From Nitrososphaerota archaeon (lineage in GTDB: Archaea > Thermoproteota > Nitrososphaeria > Nitrososphaerales > Nitrosopumilaceae), in NCBI GenBank assembly GCA_018647405.1, contig JABGTD010000069.1, forward strand, positions 1 to 40,077: a DNA stretch of 40,077 nt, given 5' to 3'. Made by a program: the position numbers and the translations under genes. This document shows, in pieces, positions 39,943-40,077 of the stretch. The notes beneath the pieces are model-generated. The model made no database searches, was not told the DNA's origin, and saw nothing but the letters and a program-made list of their open reading frames with translations. Within the stretch, counting starts at the first letter, position 1. Each line of letters starts with the position of its first letter.

Positions 39943-40077
39943 GTGTCACAAGTTTTTCATGATATAGAAAAAAAAATTTTAGAAACACTACAAAAAGTTC
40001 CAAATCAAACTCCTGAGCAATTATCAACAAATACTGAACTTTCAATTGATCAAATTCGTAGAGGAATTGAATGGTTA
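39943..40077 (+). CDS. pheS: phenylalanyl-tRNA synthetase alpha subunit, N-terminus (3' truncated)
   Basis: The 45 codons to the window edge read SQVFHDIEKKILETLQKVPN, then QTPEQLSTNTELSIDQIRRGIEWL. This fits the N-terminal winged-helix region of archaeal/eukaryotic PheRS alpha. The start is GTG 39943, with a TATA-like CTTTAAAAA (39913-39921) 26 bp upstream. Only the beginning is visible, so the catalytic domain cannot be checked. Confidence 0.7.
   Translation, partial: MSQVFHDIEKKILETLQKVPNQTPEQLSTNTELSIDQIRRGIEWL

Noticed and set aside
1-40077. CRISPR arrays, insertion sequences, integrases or rRNA genes
   Set aside because: No regularly spaced repeats, transposase- or integrase-like proteins, or rRNA sequence were seen. 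The only long repeat is the 110-bp PEFG cassette.

Overview
The window is AT-rich (GC roughly one third) and reads as the chromosome of a marine ammonia-oxidising archaeon of the Nitrosopumilus type (Thaumarchaeota/Nitrososphaerota). The clearest evidence is a complete archaeal ammonia monooxygenase locus (amoB, then divergent amoC-amoX-amoA; 31151-33786). Support comes from an unsplit RNA polymerase subunit Rpo1 (12608-16414), PEFG-CTERM surface proteins, archaeal-type ribosomal, KEOPS and tRNA-synthetase genes, and tRNA genes without encoded CCA or with introns. Many genes have a TATA box centred about 24-30 bp upstream of the start codon with no Shine-Dalgarno site. This implies leaderless mRNAs, and it was used here to choose several starts, including TTG and GTG.

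Layout. 1-720: end of a membrane protein and two small unknown genes. 723-6189: a B12-type radical SAM enzyme, then nickel-pincer cofactor genes (larB; divergent larC-larE) interleaved with malate dehydrogenase; no larA is present. 6186-8838: three consecutive exported PEFG-CTERM proteins, two of which share an identical 110-bp 3' end. 9010-16414: rpo5-rpo2-rpo1 operon. 16447-20714: small unknown genes, a PTPS/QueD-family enzyme, an exported beta-rich protein, four short genes of 40-60 codons (three with metal-binding Cys/His motifs), and a PAC2-family protein. 20547-23085: MoxR-type ATPase, VWA protein and Cys-rich CWC mini-protein, joined by 1-nt overlaps. 23126-24589: geranylgeranyl reductase for membrane lipids, followed by a short GC-rich island that is probably a structured RNA. 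24739-29191: translation operon S15 - RecJ/DHH nuclease - Pcc1 - SerRS - S3Ae - RNA-binding protein.

29287-33786 is the ammonia-oxidation region: two small membrane proteins that are good candidates for the extra AMO subunits AmoY/AmoZ, two unknown conserved-looking genes, and amoB, amoC, amoX and amoA. The + strand amo genes have their own TATA boxes, and hairpin/T-tract terminators follow amoC and amoX. 33964-37353 looks more accessory: an orphan Dam-like DNA methylase abutting tRNA-Thr, an intron-containing tRNA-Leu, a small Cys-containing putative regulator with a palindromic operator, a winged-helix protein with a degenerate B12-binding-like domain, tRNA-Ile, a thioredoxin-fold protein and tRNA-Ala. 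37429-40077: a 35-residue membrane protein, phosphopantetheine adenylyltransferase, two unknown genes, TrpRS and the start of PheRS alpha.

The most interesting points for follow-up are the lar/mdh arrangement without a visible client enzyme, the identical sorting-signal repeat, the candidate AMO accessory subunits, the GC-rich RNA candidate, and the unannotated mini-proteins.
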